A stretch of 26,464 bases of DNA from positions 1 through 26,464 of the forward strand of contig JBJKSB010000063.1 of assembly GCA_046704385.1 (NCBI GenBank). Reading direction: 5' to 3'. The translations under genes and the position numbers were made by a program. The DNA comes from GH45 sp046704385. Lineage in GTDB: Bacteria; Bacteroidota; Bacteroidia; Bacteroidales; SZUA-534. The first letter of the stretch is position 1; each line of letters begins with the position of its first letter. Shown here in pieces: positions 1-8,398 of the stretch. Under the pieces are notes generated by a model. That model was not told where the DNA came from. It saw only the letters and a program-made list of their open reading frames with translations, and did not search any database.

Positions 1-561
1 AATTATGTACTTAGTTTGGATGCCGAAGAAGCATTAACTGATAATCTCAAAAAAAGTATAAATCGTGTAAAAAAACAATTCGATGCCGATGGTTACTACT
101 TTAACCGTTTAAATTATTATTGTGGAAAATGGATCAGACACAGCGCCTGGTATCCTGACCGAAAACTACGCCTTTGGGATAGACGTAAAGGTTGTTGGGG
201 CGGTGAAAATCCACACGATAAATTTATTATGCAACCCGGAACTTCCGAAAAATTTTTAAAGGGCGATTTATTGCATTATACCTACTATTCCATCCGCGAA
301 CATATTGCTCAAATGAACAAATTTACTGACATCGGTGCCGAGGTGGCATTTAAAAAAGGCCGTAAAGTTTCGCTCATTAAAATTGTAATTTATCCGGTCT
401 GGAAATTCATCCGCGATTACTTTATTAAAGCAGGTTTTTTAGATGGTTTCTATGGCTTTGTGATTTGTTCTGTTTCGGCGCATTTTACCTTCTTAAAATA
501 CGTTAAAATACGCGAATTGCATAAAAATAAACCTGCTTTACATCCGGGTCATTCAGTATAA
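1..561 (+). CDS. Family 2 glycosyltransferase, C-terminal part (5'-truncated by window)
   Basis: The reading frame is open from base 1, so this is the 3' part of a gene that begins outside the window. A TTG at 16 is only an internal codon; the frame before it reads NYVLSL and leads into LDAEEALT, which resembles the DxDE-type acidic motif of WaaE/KdtX-like GT2 enzymes. The segment after it has the family's Arg/Trp-rich acceptor region (WYPDRKLRLWDR, then GGENPHDKF) and a basic, hydrophobic C-terminus (about residues 120-165) likely to sit on the inner membrane. Such enzymes add sugars to lipid A core or other surface glycans. The donor and acceptor cannot be told from this fragment. The family call is fairly sure; the exact role is not. 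Confidence 0.75.
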   Translation, partial: NYVLSLDAEEALTDNLKKSINRVKKQFDADGYYFNRLNYYCGKWIRHSAWYPDRKLRLWDRRKGCWGGENPHDKFIMQPGTSEKFLKGDLLHYTYYSIREHIAQMNKFTDIGAEVAFKKGRKVSLIKIVIYPVWKFIRDYFIKAGFLDGFYGFVICSVSAHFTFLKYVKIRELHKNKPALHPGHSV

Positions 562-623
562 AATCGAAAGCTGAATAATTTTTACTAAATTCAAGTCATC
601 TTTTCAACTATGCAAAAATACTA

Positions 624-653
624 TTGATTAATGTCGGTAAATTACTATTTTTG
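624..653 (+). promoter_or_regulatory. Bacteroidetes-type promoter of tyrS
   Basis: A TTG at 624-626 (the -33 element) is followed after 19 bases by TATTTTTG at 646-653, a full match to the Bacteroidetes -7 consensus TAnnTTTG. The tyrS start codon lies 31 bases downstream, leaving a short leader. Both elements and their spacing are visible in the sequence; use in the cell is inferred. Confidence 0.6.
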
Positions 654-684
654 CCCTCCTGATAATGAATAATATAGCACACCG

Positions 685-1977
685 ATGAATTTTGTAGAAG
701 AATTAAAATGGCGGGGCATGTTACACGATATCATGCCGGGAACCGAGGAACAATTGAATAAAGAAATTACCGCAGCTTATGTAGGATTTGACCCAACCGC
801 CGATTCATTACATATTGGAAGTTTAGCTCCTATAATTTTGTTAAAACGATTCCAACTGTCAGGACACAAACCAATTGCCCTGGTTGGAGGTGCTACGGGA
901 ATGATTGGAGATCCATCAGGAAAGTCAGCCGAAAGAAATTTACTTGATGAAGAAACCCTGGATAAAAACCTGAATGGTATAAAAAAACAGTTGTCAAAAT
1001 TTATTGATTTCGAAACGGAAAGCGCCAACAAAGCTGAAATGGTGAACAATTATGACTGGATGAAACAACAAACCTTTTTAAGTTTTATCCGTGATATTGG
1101 AAAGCATATTACTGTAAACTACATGATGGCGAAAGATTCAGTTAAAAAACGTTTAAGCACGGACTCAAAAGCCGGGATGTCTTTTACTGAATTTACCTAC
1201 CAATTAGTTCAGGGATACGATTTTCTGTGGTTGTACCAACATAAAAACTGCAAGTTGCAAATGGGAGGTTCCGACCAGTGGGGCAATATTACCACAGGTA
1301 CAGAACTAATCCGTCGTAAAGAAGGTGGCGAAGCTTTTGCACTAACCATCCCGCTCATTACCAAATCGGATGGGGGTAAGTTTGGAAAAACCGAATCAGG
1401 AAATGTATGGCTCGATCCGGAAAAAACATCACCTTACAGTTTTTACCAGTTCTGGATGAATACCTCTGATGAGGATGCAGAAAAATATATCAAGATTTTT
1501 ACTTTTCTGTCAAAAGACGAAATTGATAAACTAATTTCAGAACACAGGGAAGCTCCTCATTTACGTGTGCTTCAAAAAGGGCTTGCCCGCGAAATTACCG
1601 TAATGGTACATTCTGAAGCCGATTATAATATGGCAATTGAAGCTTCTGAAATTTTATTCGGAAAGGCCACCGGCGAAGCTTTATCAAAATTGGATGAACG
1701 TACATTTCTTGCCGTTTTTGAAGGTGTTCCTACTTTCGATATAAAAAAAGCAGATATTAATAGTGGTATTAACCTTATTGATCTCCTGACTGAACATGCT
1801 GCTGTTTTCCCGTCAAAAGGTGAATTACGACGTTTGTTAAGCGGAGGTGGGGTAAGTATTAACAAAGAAAAAGTTGAATCAGCCGATTTGATTATCAATT
1901 CGGGATTTTTAATTAACGATAAATATGTCCTGGTTCAAAAAGGCAAGAAAAATTATTACCTGCTTATTGCAAATTAA
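685..1977 (+). CDS. tyrS: Tyrosyl-tRNA synthetase
   Basis: This enzyme charges tRNA-Tyr with tyrosine using ATP in the cytoplasm. The 430-residue length is normal for the bacterial TyrRS type. Class I signatures are visible: the HIGH-type motif HIGS at residues 43-46 and the KMSKS-type loop KFGKT at about 232-236, with the tyrosine and ATP-site segment GGSDQWGN just before it (about 194-201). The C-terminus from about residue 355 is an S4 RNA-binding domain (ELRRLLSGGGVSIN). The ATG at 685 gives the expected family N-terminus (MNFVEELKWRG) and sits behind a good promoter. A hairpin terminator follows the stop codon, so the gene is probably transcribed alone. No oddities were seen. Confidence 0.97.
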   Translation: MNFVEELKWRGMLHDIMPGTEEQLNKEITAAYVGFDPTADSLHIGSLAPIILLKRFQLSGHKPIALVGGATGMIGDPSGKSAERNLLDEETLDKNLNGIKKQLSKFIDFETESANKAEMVNNYDWMKQQTFLSFIRDIGKHITVNYMMAKDSVKKRLSTDSKAGMSFTEFTYQLVQGYDFLWLYQHKNCKLQMGGSDQWGNITTGTELIRRKEGGEAFALTIPLITKSDGGKFGKTESGNVWLDPEKTSPYSFYQFWMNTSDEDAEKYIKIFTFLSKDEIDKLISEHREAPHLRVLQKGLAREITVMVHSEADYNMAIEASEILFGKATGEALSKLDERTFLAVFEGVPTFDIKKADINSGINLIDLLTEHAAVFPSKGELRRLLSGGGVSINKEKVESADLIINSGFLINDKYVLVQKGKKNYYLLIAN

Positions 1978-2003
1978 GACCAGATATTAACAAAATAATA
2001 ATG

Positions 2004-2033
2004 GGTGTTGTATCTTTATGCAACACCTTTTTT
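2004..2033 (+). terminator. Rho-independent terminator of tyrS
   Basis: GGTGTTGTAT (2004-2013) pairs with ATGCAACACC (2018-2027), a 10-bp stem with one G-U pair and the loop CTTT, followed by six T residues (2028-2033). It lies 26 bases after the tyrS stop. The next gene's likely ATG begins at 2034, right after the T tract. Confidence 0.85.
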
Positions 2034-2696
2034 ATGAATTACAATTTCCATCCGTTAATAGAACTTTTAAAACAATACCTCTGTATCCAAAAACCGGGAG
2101 AACAAGCTCAGCGGCTTATGATGCCCGAAGGAAGAATAATGTCACCAAATCATGGGGTTAAGCCTCAGCCCAGTGCTGTTTTACTGGCTTTGTATGAATC
2201 AAACGGACAAATGTTTTTTCCGGTGATACGTCGCCCTCAATATAATGGAATACACAGCGGACAAATGGCTCTGCCGGGTGGAAAACTTGAAAAAACCGAT
2301 ACTGATTTAATTGCCACAGCCTTGCGTGAAAGCCATGAAGAAATTGGCTTGCCCACTGATAATCTTGAAGTAATTGGATCGCTTACTGAACTTTACATTC
2401 CCGTAACAAACATGCAGGTTCTGCCAGTTATTGGATACCTGAAGCAAACACCCAAACTAACCATTGATCCTCATGAAGTGGATGCTGTATATGAAGTAAA
2501 CCTGCTTGATTTATTAAATCCGGTGAAAAAGATGAGGGAATTATGGAATATCAGAGGCAATAATGTGAACGTTCCTTTTTATCATCTCCTAAATCAAAAA
2601 GTTTGGGGTGCCACGGCCATGATCCTCAGTGAATTTGAACAGATACTCAGAAGGATTGATCCCGAACGGTTACCACAATATCCTGAATTTACCTGA
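2034..2696 (+). CDS. Nudix hydrolase, CoA pyrophosphatase type (NudL-like)
   Basis: This probably cleaves coenzyme A or acyl-CoA to phosphopantetheine and 3',5'-ADP, a CoA turnover reaction. The long CoAse-type Nudix box is present: GGKLEKTDTDLI, then TALRESHEEIGL, the same length as in E. coli NudL. It is preceded by the NuCoA signature (VIRRPQYNGIHSGQMALPGG). An upstream ATG at 2001 is also in frame, but its first 11 codons are exactly the tyrS terminator hairpin and T tract. The ATG at 2034 gives a normal N-terminus (MNYNFHPLIELLKQYL) and 220 residues, so it is preferred. The 3' end overlaps the convergent mltF-like gene by 8 bases. No separate promoter is evident. Substrate specificity is inferred from motifs only. 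Confidence 0.85.
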   Translation: MNYNFHPLIELLKQYLCIQKPGEQAQRLMMPEGRIMSPNHGVKPQPSAVLLALYESNGQMFFPVIRRPQYNGIHSGQMALPGGKLEKTDTDLIATALRESHEEIGLPTDNLEVIGSLTELYIPVTNMQVLPVIGYLKQTPKLTIDPHEVDAVYEVNLLDLLNPVKKMRELWNIRGNNVNVPFYHLLNQKVWGATAMILSEFEQILRRIDPERLPQYPEFT

Positions 2697-4101
2697 TTAC
2701 ATTTTGGTACATTTCGTATCGTGCCATAACTTCTTTCACATAGTTATAGGTTTCAATTCCCCGACAATAACCAAACTTCACCAAATCACTATTGTAATAT
2801 TGCGGATTTGATTTATTCAATAAAAAATAGTCAACATTATCGGTCCAAACATTGGGATCTTTTCCGTTGGCCTCCGCCAGACGACGCGCATCCAAAATAT
2901 GGCCAAGTCCAACATTGTAGGCGGCTAAAATAAATTTTTGCCGTTCCTGTTTATCCGAAATACTATCTTTTAACTGATCGTCGATCCATCGGATAAATTT
3001 CACTCCCGCTTTAATATTGACCCCTGGAGGAGAATTTTGTGAAGCGCCAAACCTTTTTGCGGTAACCGGCATAAGTTGCATTAATCCATAGGCACCTGCC
3101 CATGATTTAATTTTAGGATTAAATCGCGACTCCTGATATATTAGTGAGGCCAATAATCGCCAGTCCCAATCAATTAATTTGCTGTATTTTTTAATGTATT
3201 TGTCATACTCTGAAATTTTACCTCCCTTAAGGGAAATGTATGGGCTGATACTACGCTTTTCTGCTTTTATATCCTTAAAATATTTGTTATAAATAACAGC
3301 CATCAGGTCAGTGCCTTTAATACTTTCAATCCATTTATCCACTTCGGCGAGCAGCTGTTTATTATTGCTGTTAATTGCCCATGCCTGCTTTTGAGGAAAT
3401 GAAATGGCTGTTCCTACATCAATCGACGGATAGTACGTTTGATTTAATAAGGCCACCTCCTCATCAGCAACCGTATAATCTATTTCGCCTTTATCAACAA
3501 GTGCTATTAACTGTTCAACTTCATAATCATCAACCTCTACAATATTTATTGTGTCGCCAATTTCCTCTTCCAGATGGTGTAAACGATCAACATATGCCGA
3601 TTTTTTCATGACATAAACCGTTTTTCCGGCCAAATCAAGCTGATTCCTCAACAATTGATTTTCAATAGCTGACTTTGACATATTTTCCCAGTTTAATGGC
3701 TTACGCTGAACTAAAACCTGACGGGTTTGTCCAATGGGTTCGGTAAATGTCATTTGCTTTTTACGATTATTTGTCACGGTTAAATTAATGGCAATTAAAT
3801 CGCATTCATGATCATTGAGCTTACTGAAAGCTTCATCAAGATTATTGCTGACAATTAATTCCAAATCGACATTTAAATGCTTGGCCAACAGCTGCAATAA
3901 TTCATACTGATAACCCATTGGAGTGCCCCGGTATATAAAATAACTTGTTGAATTATAATCTGTAACGGCCACTAATTTGCCGCGGCTTTTTATGGCATCT
4001 AAATCATAATTATTCGTGGAATCAACTTTTGTGTGATTTTTACATGAGAGTAACGAAGACAAAATCAGGATCAGAATAATATAAATTTTTTTGTGAGACA
4101 T
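2689..4101 (-). CDS. Membrane-bound lytic murein transglycosylase F-like lipoprotein
   Basis: This is a predicted peptidoglycan-cleaving lytic transglycosylase anchored as a lipoprotein. The 470-residue protein starts with a signal peptide ending in LLSC, with the lipidated Cys at 20. Residues about 40-275 form a periplasmic amino-acid-binding (SBP_bac_3) domain of the MltF kind. Residues about 310-460 form a lysozyme-like SLT domain. The catalytic Glu is E324 in IYQESRFNP, followed by the SLT motifs GAYGLMQLMP (about 336-345) and AAYNVGLGH (about 393-401). The two-domain order and length match MltF. It is transcribed alone and converges on the Nudix gene with an 8-base overlap. Whether the sensor-like domain binds muropeptides here is not shown by the sequence. 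Confidence 0.9.
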   Translation of the reverse strand: MSHKKIYIILILILSSLLSCKNHTKVDSTNNYDLDAIKSRGKLVAVTDYNSTSYFIYRGTPMGYQYELLQLLAKHLNVDLELIVSNNLDEAFSKLNDHECDLIAINLTVTNNRKKQMTFTEPIGQTRQVLVQRKPLNWENMSKSAIENQLLRNQLDLAGKTVYVMKKSAYVDRLHHLEEEIGDTINIVEVDDYEVEQLIALVDKGEIDYTVADEEVALLNQTYYPSIDVGTAISFPQKQAWAINSNNKQLLAEVDKWIESIKGTDLMAVIYNKYFKDIKAEKRSISPYISLKGGKISEYDKYIKKYSKLIDWDWRLLASLIYQESRFNPKIKSWAGAYGLMQLMPVTAKRFGASQNSPPGVNIKAGVKFIRWIDDQLKDSISDKQERQKFILAAYNVGLGHILDARRLAEANGKDPNVWTDNVDYFLLNKSNPQYYNSDLVKFGYCRGIETYNYVKEVMARYEMYQNVIR

Positions 4102-4272
4102 AGCTACAGAATTATCAATGAAACTAAATATAGGTAAAATATTTTACTGAGATGCTACGGAAAAATAAGGTTTTAGGTTTTTCTGTTTTGTTTGGCTAAA
4201 TTCGAATGAATAAACTCAGTTCCTTTTAACAAAACAGTTTATAACTAATTATAAATATTACTATTATTGATG

Positions 4273-4304
4273 TGGAATTTTGGAATAATGGAAAATTGGA
4301 AATA
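4273..4304. repeat. Four tandem TGGAAnnn octamers
   Basis: Four uninterrupted 8-base units share TGGAA: TGGAATTT, TGGAATAA, TGGAAAAT and TGGAAATA, followed by a decayed unit TAGAATCA. Part of the array also forms the left arm of an inverted repeat. The period is visible directly; its origin or function is unknown. Confidence 0.7.
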
Positions 4305-4340
4305 TAGAATCATCTATAAAGTATTCATTACAATATTCCA
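4281..4340. repeat. Imperfect 60-bp inverted repeat
   Basis: The outer arms 4281-4293 and 4328-4340 pair at 11 of 13 positions. The core TATAGA (4303-4308) and TCTATA (4313-4318) pair perfectly around the loop ATCA. Nine unpaired positions lie symmetrically on each side between core and outer arm. It lacks a T tract and sits upstream of both flanking genes, so it is not a normal terminator. Confidence 0.5.
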
Positions 4341-4431
4341 TCTTTCAAGAAAAATGGTTCGTTTTAATCTAAATGAAGTTTAATTATTTGATAATTTCTT
4401 TGGCTTGAACTAACGCTAATTATTTACCAAC

Positions 4432-5163
4432 ATGCTTCAAAAAAACTTTGACATTCTTACAGGGCATACCATTGTTTGTGGTTATGGTCGAAACGGTAAG
4501 CAAACCGTTAAAGAGCTTATTAGCCACGATCAGATTGTTTTAGTAGTTGAAATTGAGGATAAAGAAGTTAAAGAACTCGAACATTTCCCTGAAGTATATT
4601 ACCTTGTTGGTGATGCCACTCGCGATGAAGTGCTGAATATGGCAGGGGTTGCATCGGCTAAAGCCCTGATAACCACCTTACCCAAAGATGCCGATAATCT
4701 TTTTGTAATTATCACGGCCCGAATTTTTAATCAAAAAATTCCAATAGTTTCCAGGGCTTCAGAACCCCAATCGGTGAAAAAACTCCTAAACGCGGGTGCT
4801 AATGAGGTTATAATGCCGGATAAACTTGGCGGACAACGAATGGCTGAATTGGTCATTGAACCTGACGTTGTAGAATTTATTGATTATATTTTGTTACAGG
4901 ATAAAGACCAGACAAACCTGGAAGAAATATCCGTCTCCTATCTTAATAAAAGTTTTGTAAATAAGACCATTCGTGACCTTAATATAAGAAATGTATCGGG
5001 TTCAAACATTATTGGTATTAAAACCATTTATGATAAATATATTCTTAACCCACCTGCAGATTTTTCACTTGAACAAGCCAGCCATATTTTTGCGCTTGGA
5101 AACCCGTCGCAAATTAAAAAACTGAAAGATTTATTGACTTACGGAGATCAAAACGGTATTTGA
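4432..5163 (+). CDS. Stand-alone RCK (TrkA-N/TrkA-C) potassium channel/transport regulator
   Basis: The 243-residue protein has a Rossmann-fold TrkA-N domain at residues about 11-130, with the nucleotide-binding loop GYGRNG at 17-22 and the strand-end acidic residue in VVEIED (about 38-43). A TrkA-C ligand-binding domain follows at about 160-235. RCK domains bind NAD(H), ATP/ADP or ions and gate K+ channels or Trk/Ktr transporters from the cytoplasmic side. The lead-in HTIVCGYGRNG is typical of RCK domains that directly follow a two-TM channel pore. Here there is no pore: the frame is stopped at 4417 and no membrane segment is encoded upstream. It is either a separate Ktr-type subunit or the remnant of a channel. 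No transporter gene lies in the window. Confidence 0.8.
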   Translation: MLQKNFDILTGHTIVCGYGRNGKQTVKELISHDQIVLVVEIEDKEVKELEHFPEVYYLVGDATRDEVLNMAGVASAKALITTLPKDADNLFVIITARIFNQKIPIVSRASEPQSVKKLLNAGANEVIMPDKLGGQRMAELVIEPDVVEFIDYILLQDKDQTNLEEISVSYLNKSFVNKTIRDLNIRNVSGSNIIGIKTIYDKYILNPPADFSLEQASHIFALGNPSQIKKLKDLLTYGDQNGI

Positions 5164-5180
5164 TTACGAAATTCATATTT

Positions 5181-7851
5181 TTAAAACTGTATATTTAGAT
5201 TTATACCAAAATTACGAACAGCAGGTATAACACCTGACTGCCATCCCTGGATATTACCGGAACTTTGGCTAGCTTCAGGATCAGCATAAGGTAGATTCTT
5301 GTGAATAATCCACAAGTTTGTGCCAACGAAGGCAATTGAAGCATCTTGAATAAATATATTTTCAAACAACTTTGCAGGCAGATTATAAGTAAGAGATACT
5401 TCTCTTAATTTAATGTAGCTGGCATCATAAACAAACATTGCATTAGGTGCATAAGCTGAACCAATTGGAGTATAATAAGTACCCATGTTATCAGATCTTA
5501 TATTATTTGGTGTACCGTCAGGTAAAACGCCTTGAAGAATTTGACCACCATCAGTAGCAGCATCGCCGGTTACATAATTACGAATTGGATTACCTAAATC
5601 GTTAGTTTTTGCTGATTCTTCATACAAACCTGTACTTGAACCATACCACATTTCAAGTGAGAAGATATCACCACCTTGTTTCCAGTCAATTAAGAAGCTG
5701 AATTTTAAATCTTTGTAAGTTATCAAGTCCTTCGGCCAATGATTTCACTAAACTCTTATTCTTTGCCCAGTTCAAATTAAGATCCCATGCCAAATTTATA
5801 TTTTTGACCGGAGTCGCATTTATCATCAATTCAATTCCTTTATTTTCAATTTCTCCTGCATTTACCCATTTTGACCAAAATCCCGAATTAATTGAAGTAC
5901 TCACATTAAGTAGTTGATTATTTGTATTGGTTTTATATAAAGTCAAATAATCTGAATTAAAAAACTTACTTAATAGTAAACTGTTTGATACAGAAAAAGA
6001 TGAAGCTCCAATCTTATTATTCGCTAATGTTGACATTATTTCATTGCTATAGGTACCATCCAAAAATAAAAAACCATTATAATCTATGCTTGTTAATCCA
6101 AATAATCGCTTTGAGTTATAATTTATTTTGGACTCCTGGAATGATAAATTCGCATACTTGCTATTAGAAATAACATACAAATTGGGTATAGCTAATCCCC
6201 CATTGGTTGAAATAAAAAAATCTTCAAAAGAATTCTTATGGTTATCAAAACCTATATTTGCATGTATACTAAACTTATTAGCAAACTCCTTTTTATAAGT
6301 AGCAATAAAATCGATATTGGTTTCTTTAAAATCTCTTGTGAATTTGGAATAACCTGAAGTAACATCTTGATTTCCCACGCCAAATTCTCCTTCCACTGAG
6401 CCAATAGCTTTTCGTTCTTCTTGTAATTCATTATATGTATCAATTGAAATACCACCCAAGAGACTAAGTCCCCTGGTAATAGTATAATCGATATGTGCAG
6501 CACAGATTAAATGGTTTCTATGATCTGTCTCAAAATTTTGGTAACTTACCCAATAAGGATTATCCCAATAAGCCGGTGTTGGATCATAAAATGAAGATCT
6601 GTTCCATGTAATATTTCTGTTAGTCTCTTTATATAAATTTTCCAGTGTTTTCATATCAACATTTACCTGATACCACTGTCGAAATGATGTAAGGATATTA
6701 TCACTGTATCCGGTAGCATTCCTCCCTTTTACATCAGATGTGACATAAGCAATTTGACCACTTACTTTTACATTATTGAAAATTATATACTCTCCCCTGA
6801 ATGCTAAATTATTTCTTTTCAAGAGGCTATTTGGCAAAATACCAGTTTTATTCATATTGGTACAGGAGAGTCTGAAGTTGAAATTGTTGATATTTCCGTT
6901 TAATGCTATGCTATTAGTATAGTTAACACTATTTTGAAAAAAATACTCCGGACCATTGACGGCTGCAATCCAGGGGGTTTTATTCATGTAGTTGGCTGAT
7001 GCCGGCTCAGCTGCATCAAATTGATAAACTAATAAATCAGGATTGAATTTTTCACCTCTTGAAGCATCATCAGAAAAAGGAACGGTATAATCAATTTCCC
7101 CGTCACCATTTACATCATAAAAATATTCTAACCCGGGGTGTTCTGAACCGTTTGTCGTATCACCATACCAGTTCATTCCATATCCGGCACCATAATCTTT
7201 CTGATATTTTGGAAAAGTAGATTTGTCGATTGTCCCCAATGTTACATTTGAATTCAATTTTACCCCAAAAGTTTTTCCTGATTTGAGTTCGTTACTTCCT
7301 TTTTTAGTGGTTATCAGGATTACTCCATTGGATCCGCTTGAACCGTAAAGAGTACAAGCGGCAGCACTGTTCAAAACATTTCCTGTATTTTTTATAGTAA
7401 GTCCGGCAATTTTACCAGCTAATGAAGAAATTAAATTGTCCCATTTTATGTCATTAATATCATCGCCTTTTATTGTTTGAATTGTATAACCTAATGAATT
7501 CATGTCACGTGGTATATCATGAGCGGTTACAACGGTGTCGTAAATTCCACGCATTGACATTTCCATCACTATATCAATAATATTTGATGAACCAATAGCA
7601 AATTCGATACTTCGCATTCCTTCCTTGTAAAATAGTAAGGTTCAGTTTTCATCAGGGATTGGCAACGAATAGAATCCTTAGTCATTTGTATAGGTGCATT
7701 CAGTGGTACCTTTTAAAATTACTTTGACTCCAGGTAATTTGGAACTTTCGTAGTCGGAAGTTACTGTACCTGAAATTACTCTCTGTTGTGCTATTGAAAT
7801 CCGGAAACCAAGGAAGATAAAAATTATAATGAATGAAACTTCTTTGCTCAT
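5181..7851 (-). pseudogene. Decayed SusC/RagA-type TonB-dependent receptor
   Basis: Read from an ATG at 7851, the frame gives a signal peptide (MSKEVSFIIIFIFLGF, then SIAQQ) and a CarboxypepD_reg-like domain. TAA at codon 58 (7680-7678) and TGA at codon 70 (7644-7642) break it. The same frame stays open from 7641 to 5686 and carries the plug end (AACTLYGSSGSNGVILITTKKG region) and barrel strands. The middle of the plug, including the usual VVDG segment, is missing near 7375. Near 5722 the frame shifts: AEGLDNL runs directly into the shifted-frame ITYKDLKFSF, so a stretch normally found between them is lost. The barrel then finishes in the other frame to a normal terminal Phe at 5184. There is no SusD gene beside it. 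Intact homologues import glycans or oligomers with SusD. Confidence 0.88.
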
Positions 7852-7911
7852 GAATAAACAAGTATAATTGGTATAATTTTCACAAACTAAAATAGCGGAA
7901 ATATCAATTTT

Positions 7912-7944
7912 AAAAAATAAAAAAAGAAGCCTATTCAGCTTCTT
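7912..7944 (-). terminator. Rho-independent terminator at the end of the central operon
   Basis: On the minus strand, AAGAAGC pairs with GCTTCTT across the loop TGAATAG (plus-strand arms 7924-7930 and 7938-7944), followed by a long T-rich tract. It lies 25 bases after the stop of the last operon gene (7969), as expected for the operon end. Confidence 0.8.
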
Positions 7945-7968
7945 ATAAAATATTTCTATTCTTATACC

Positions 7969-8394
7969 TTACATATTTATATAGGAAAGAATTACCACTG
8001 CAGCCCCCTCTTTTCCATCTTTAAAGGATACATTTATACTGTACATCCCGGTTTTTTGGCATTGAAAACCTATGGCTTTTAAAAATGTACCATCATCTTT
8101 AATATTGGTACCCAATATGGAGGTATTCTCATTAAGCTGAATCACAGCCTCACCGGCATAGCCCTCGGCATTACAAGCGGTTAGTTTATACATGGTGCCC
8201 TTGTTAAGTATCACATTAAATTTAGCTGATGGGGGCGAAACGCTGCTGGCAGAAAGTTTGACTTTGTAGTCTTTTAAATAGGTAGCATTTCCAATACCTA
8301 ATGCGCAAACATTCACTAACTCATCACTTTGAGCAAAAGCCTGGCTAATCTGAAATCCAAAAACTATGGCAAATATGGTTATTAAAAACTTCAT
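7969..8394 (-). CDS. Small secreted protein of unknown function
   Basis: I do not recognise this 141-residue protein. It starts with a clear signal peptide (MKFLITIFAIVFGFQ, then SQAFA) with probable cleavage after about residue 21 and no lipobox, so it is likely periplasmic or exported. The mature part is about 120 residues and looks beta-rich. It has three Cys (30, 74, 112), and its last third (TGMYSINVSFKDGKEG) reads like a beta-sandwich of the type that ends many exported proteins. It is the last gene of the long minus-strand operon, 4 bases after the lipoprotein gene, and is followed by a terminator. Its position behind an exporter and a lipoprotein suggests a cell-envelope role, but no function can be assigned. 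Confidence 0.7.
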   Translation of the reverse strand: MKFLITIFAIVFGFQISQAFAQSDELVNVCALGIGNATYLKDYKVKLSASSVSPPSAKFNVILNKGTMYKLTACNAEGYAGEAVIQLNENTSILGTNIKDDGTFLKAIGFQCQKTGMYSINVSFKDGKEGAAVVILSYINM

Positions 8395-8398
8395 TGTC

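Larger units (their letters stand above)
4102..4431. other. 330-bp AT-rich intergenic region between divergent genes
   Basis: This gap separates the start of the mltF-like gene (minus strand) from the start of the RCK gene (plus strand). It contains the TGGAAnnn octamer array and an imperfect inverted repeat, listed separately. On the minus strand a near-consensus -7 element TATATTTA (4125-4132 on the plus strand) lies 24-31 bases before the mltF-like ATG, without a clear -33 partner. No open frame encoding a potassium-channel pore (a TVGYG-like filter) is visible, and an in-frame stop at 4417-4419 closes the RCK frame upstream. Confidence 0.6.

Noticed and set aside
16..561. Complete glycosyltransferase-related gene starting at TTG 16
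   Set aside because: The frame is open to base 1 and the residues before TTG continue the family motif, so the gene is truncated by the window.
777..1049. 90-residue minus-strand frame inside tyrS
   Set aside because: Antisense shadow of a well-conserved synthetase; no independent coding signal.
2001..2033. Upstream ATG at 2001 as start of the Nudix gene
   Set aside because: Its first 11 codons are the tyrS hairpin and T tract and do not resemble the family N-terminus; ATG 2034 fits better.
4392..4403. TAATTTCTTTGG as a -7 promoter element for the RCK gene
   Set aside because: The spacing between TA and TTTG does not fit TAnnTTTG, and there is no -33 partner.
4102..4431. Hidden potassium-channel pore upstream of the RCK gene
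   Set aside because: No TVGYG-like filter or hydrophobic segment in any plus-strand frame, and an in-frame stop at 4417.
5181..5726. A separate small gene of 181 residues starting with TTG
   Set aside because: It is the C-terminal barrel end of the SusC-type pseudogene, displaced by a frameshifting deletion.
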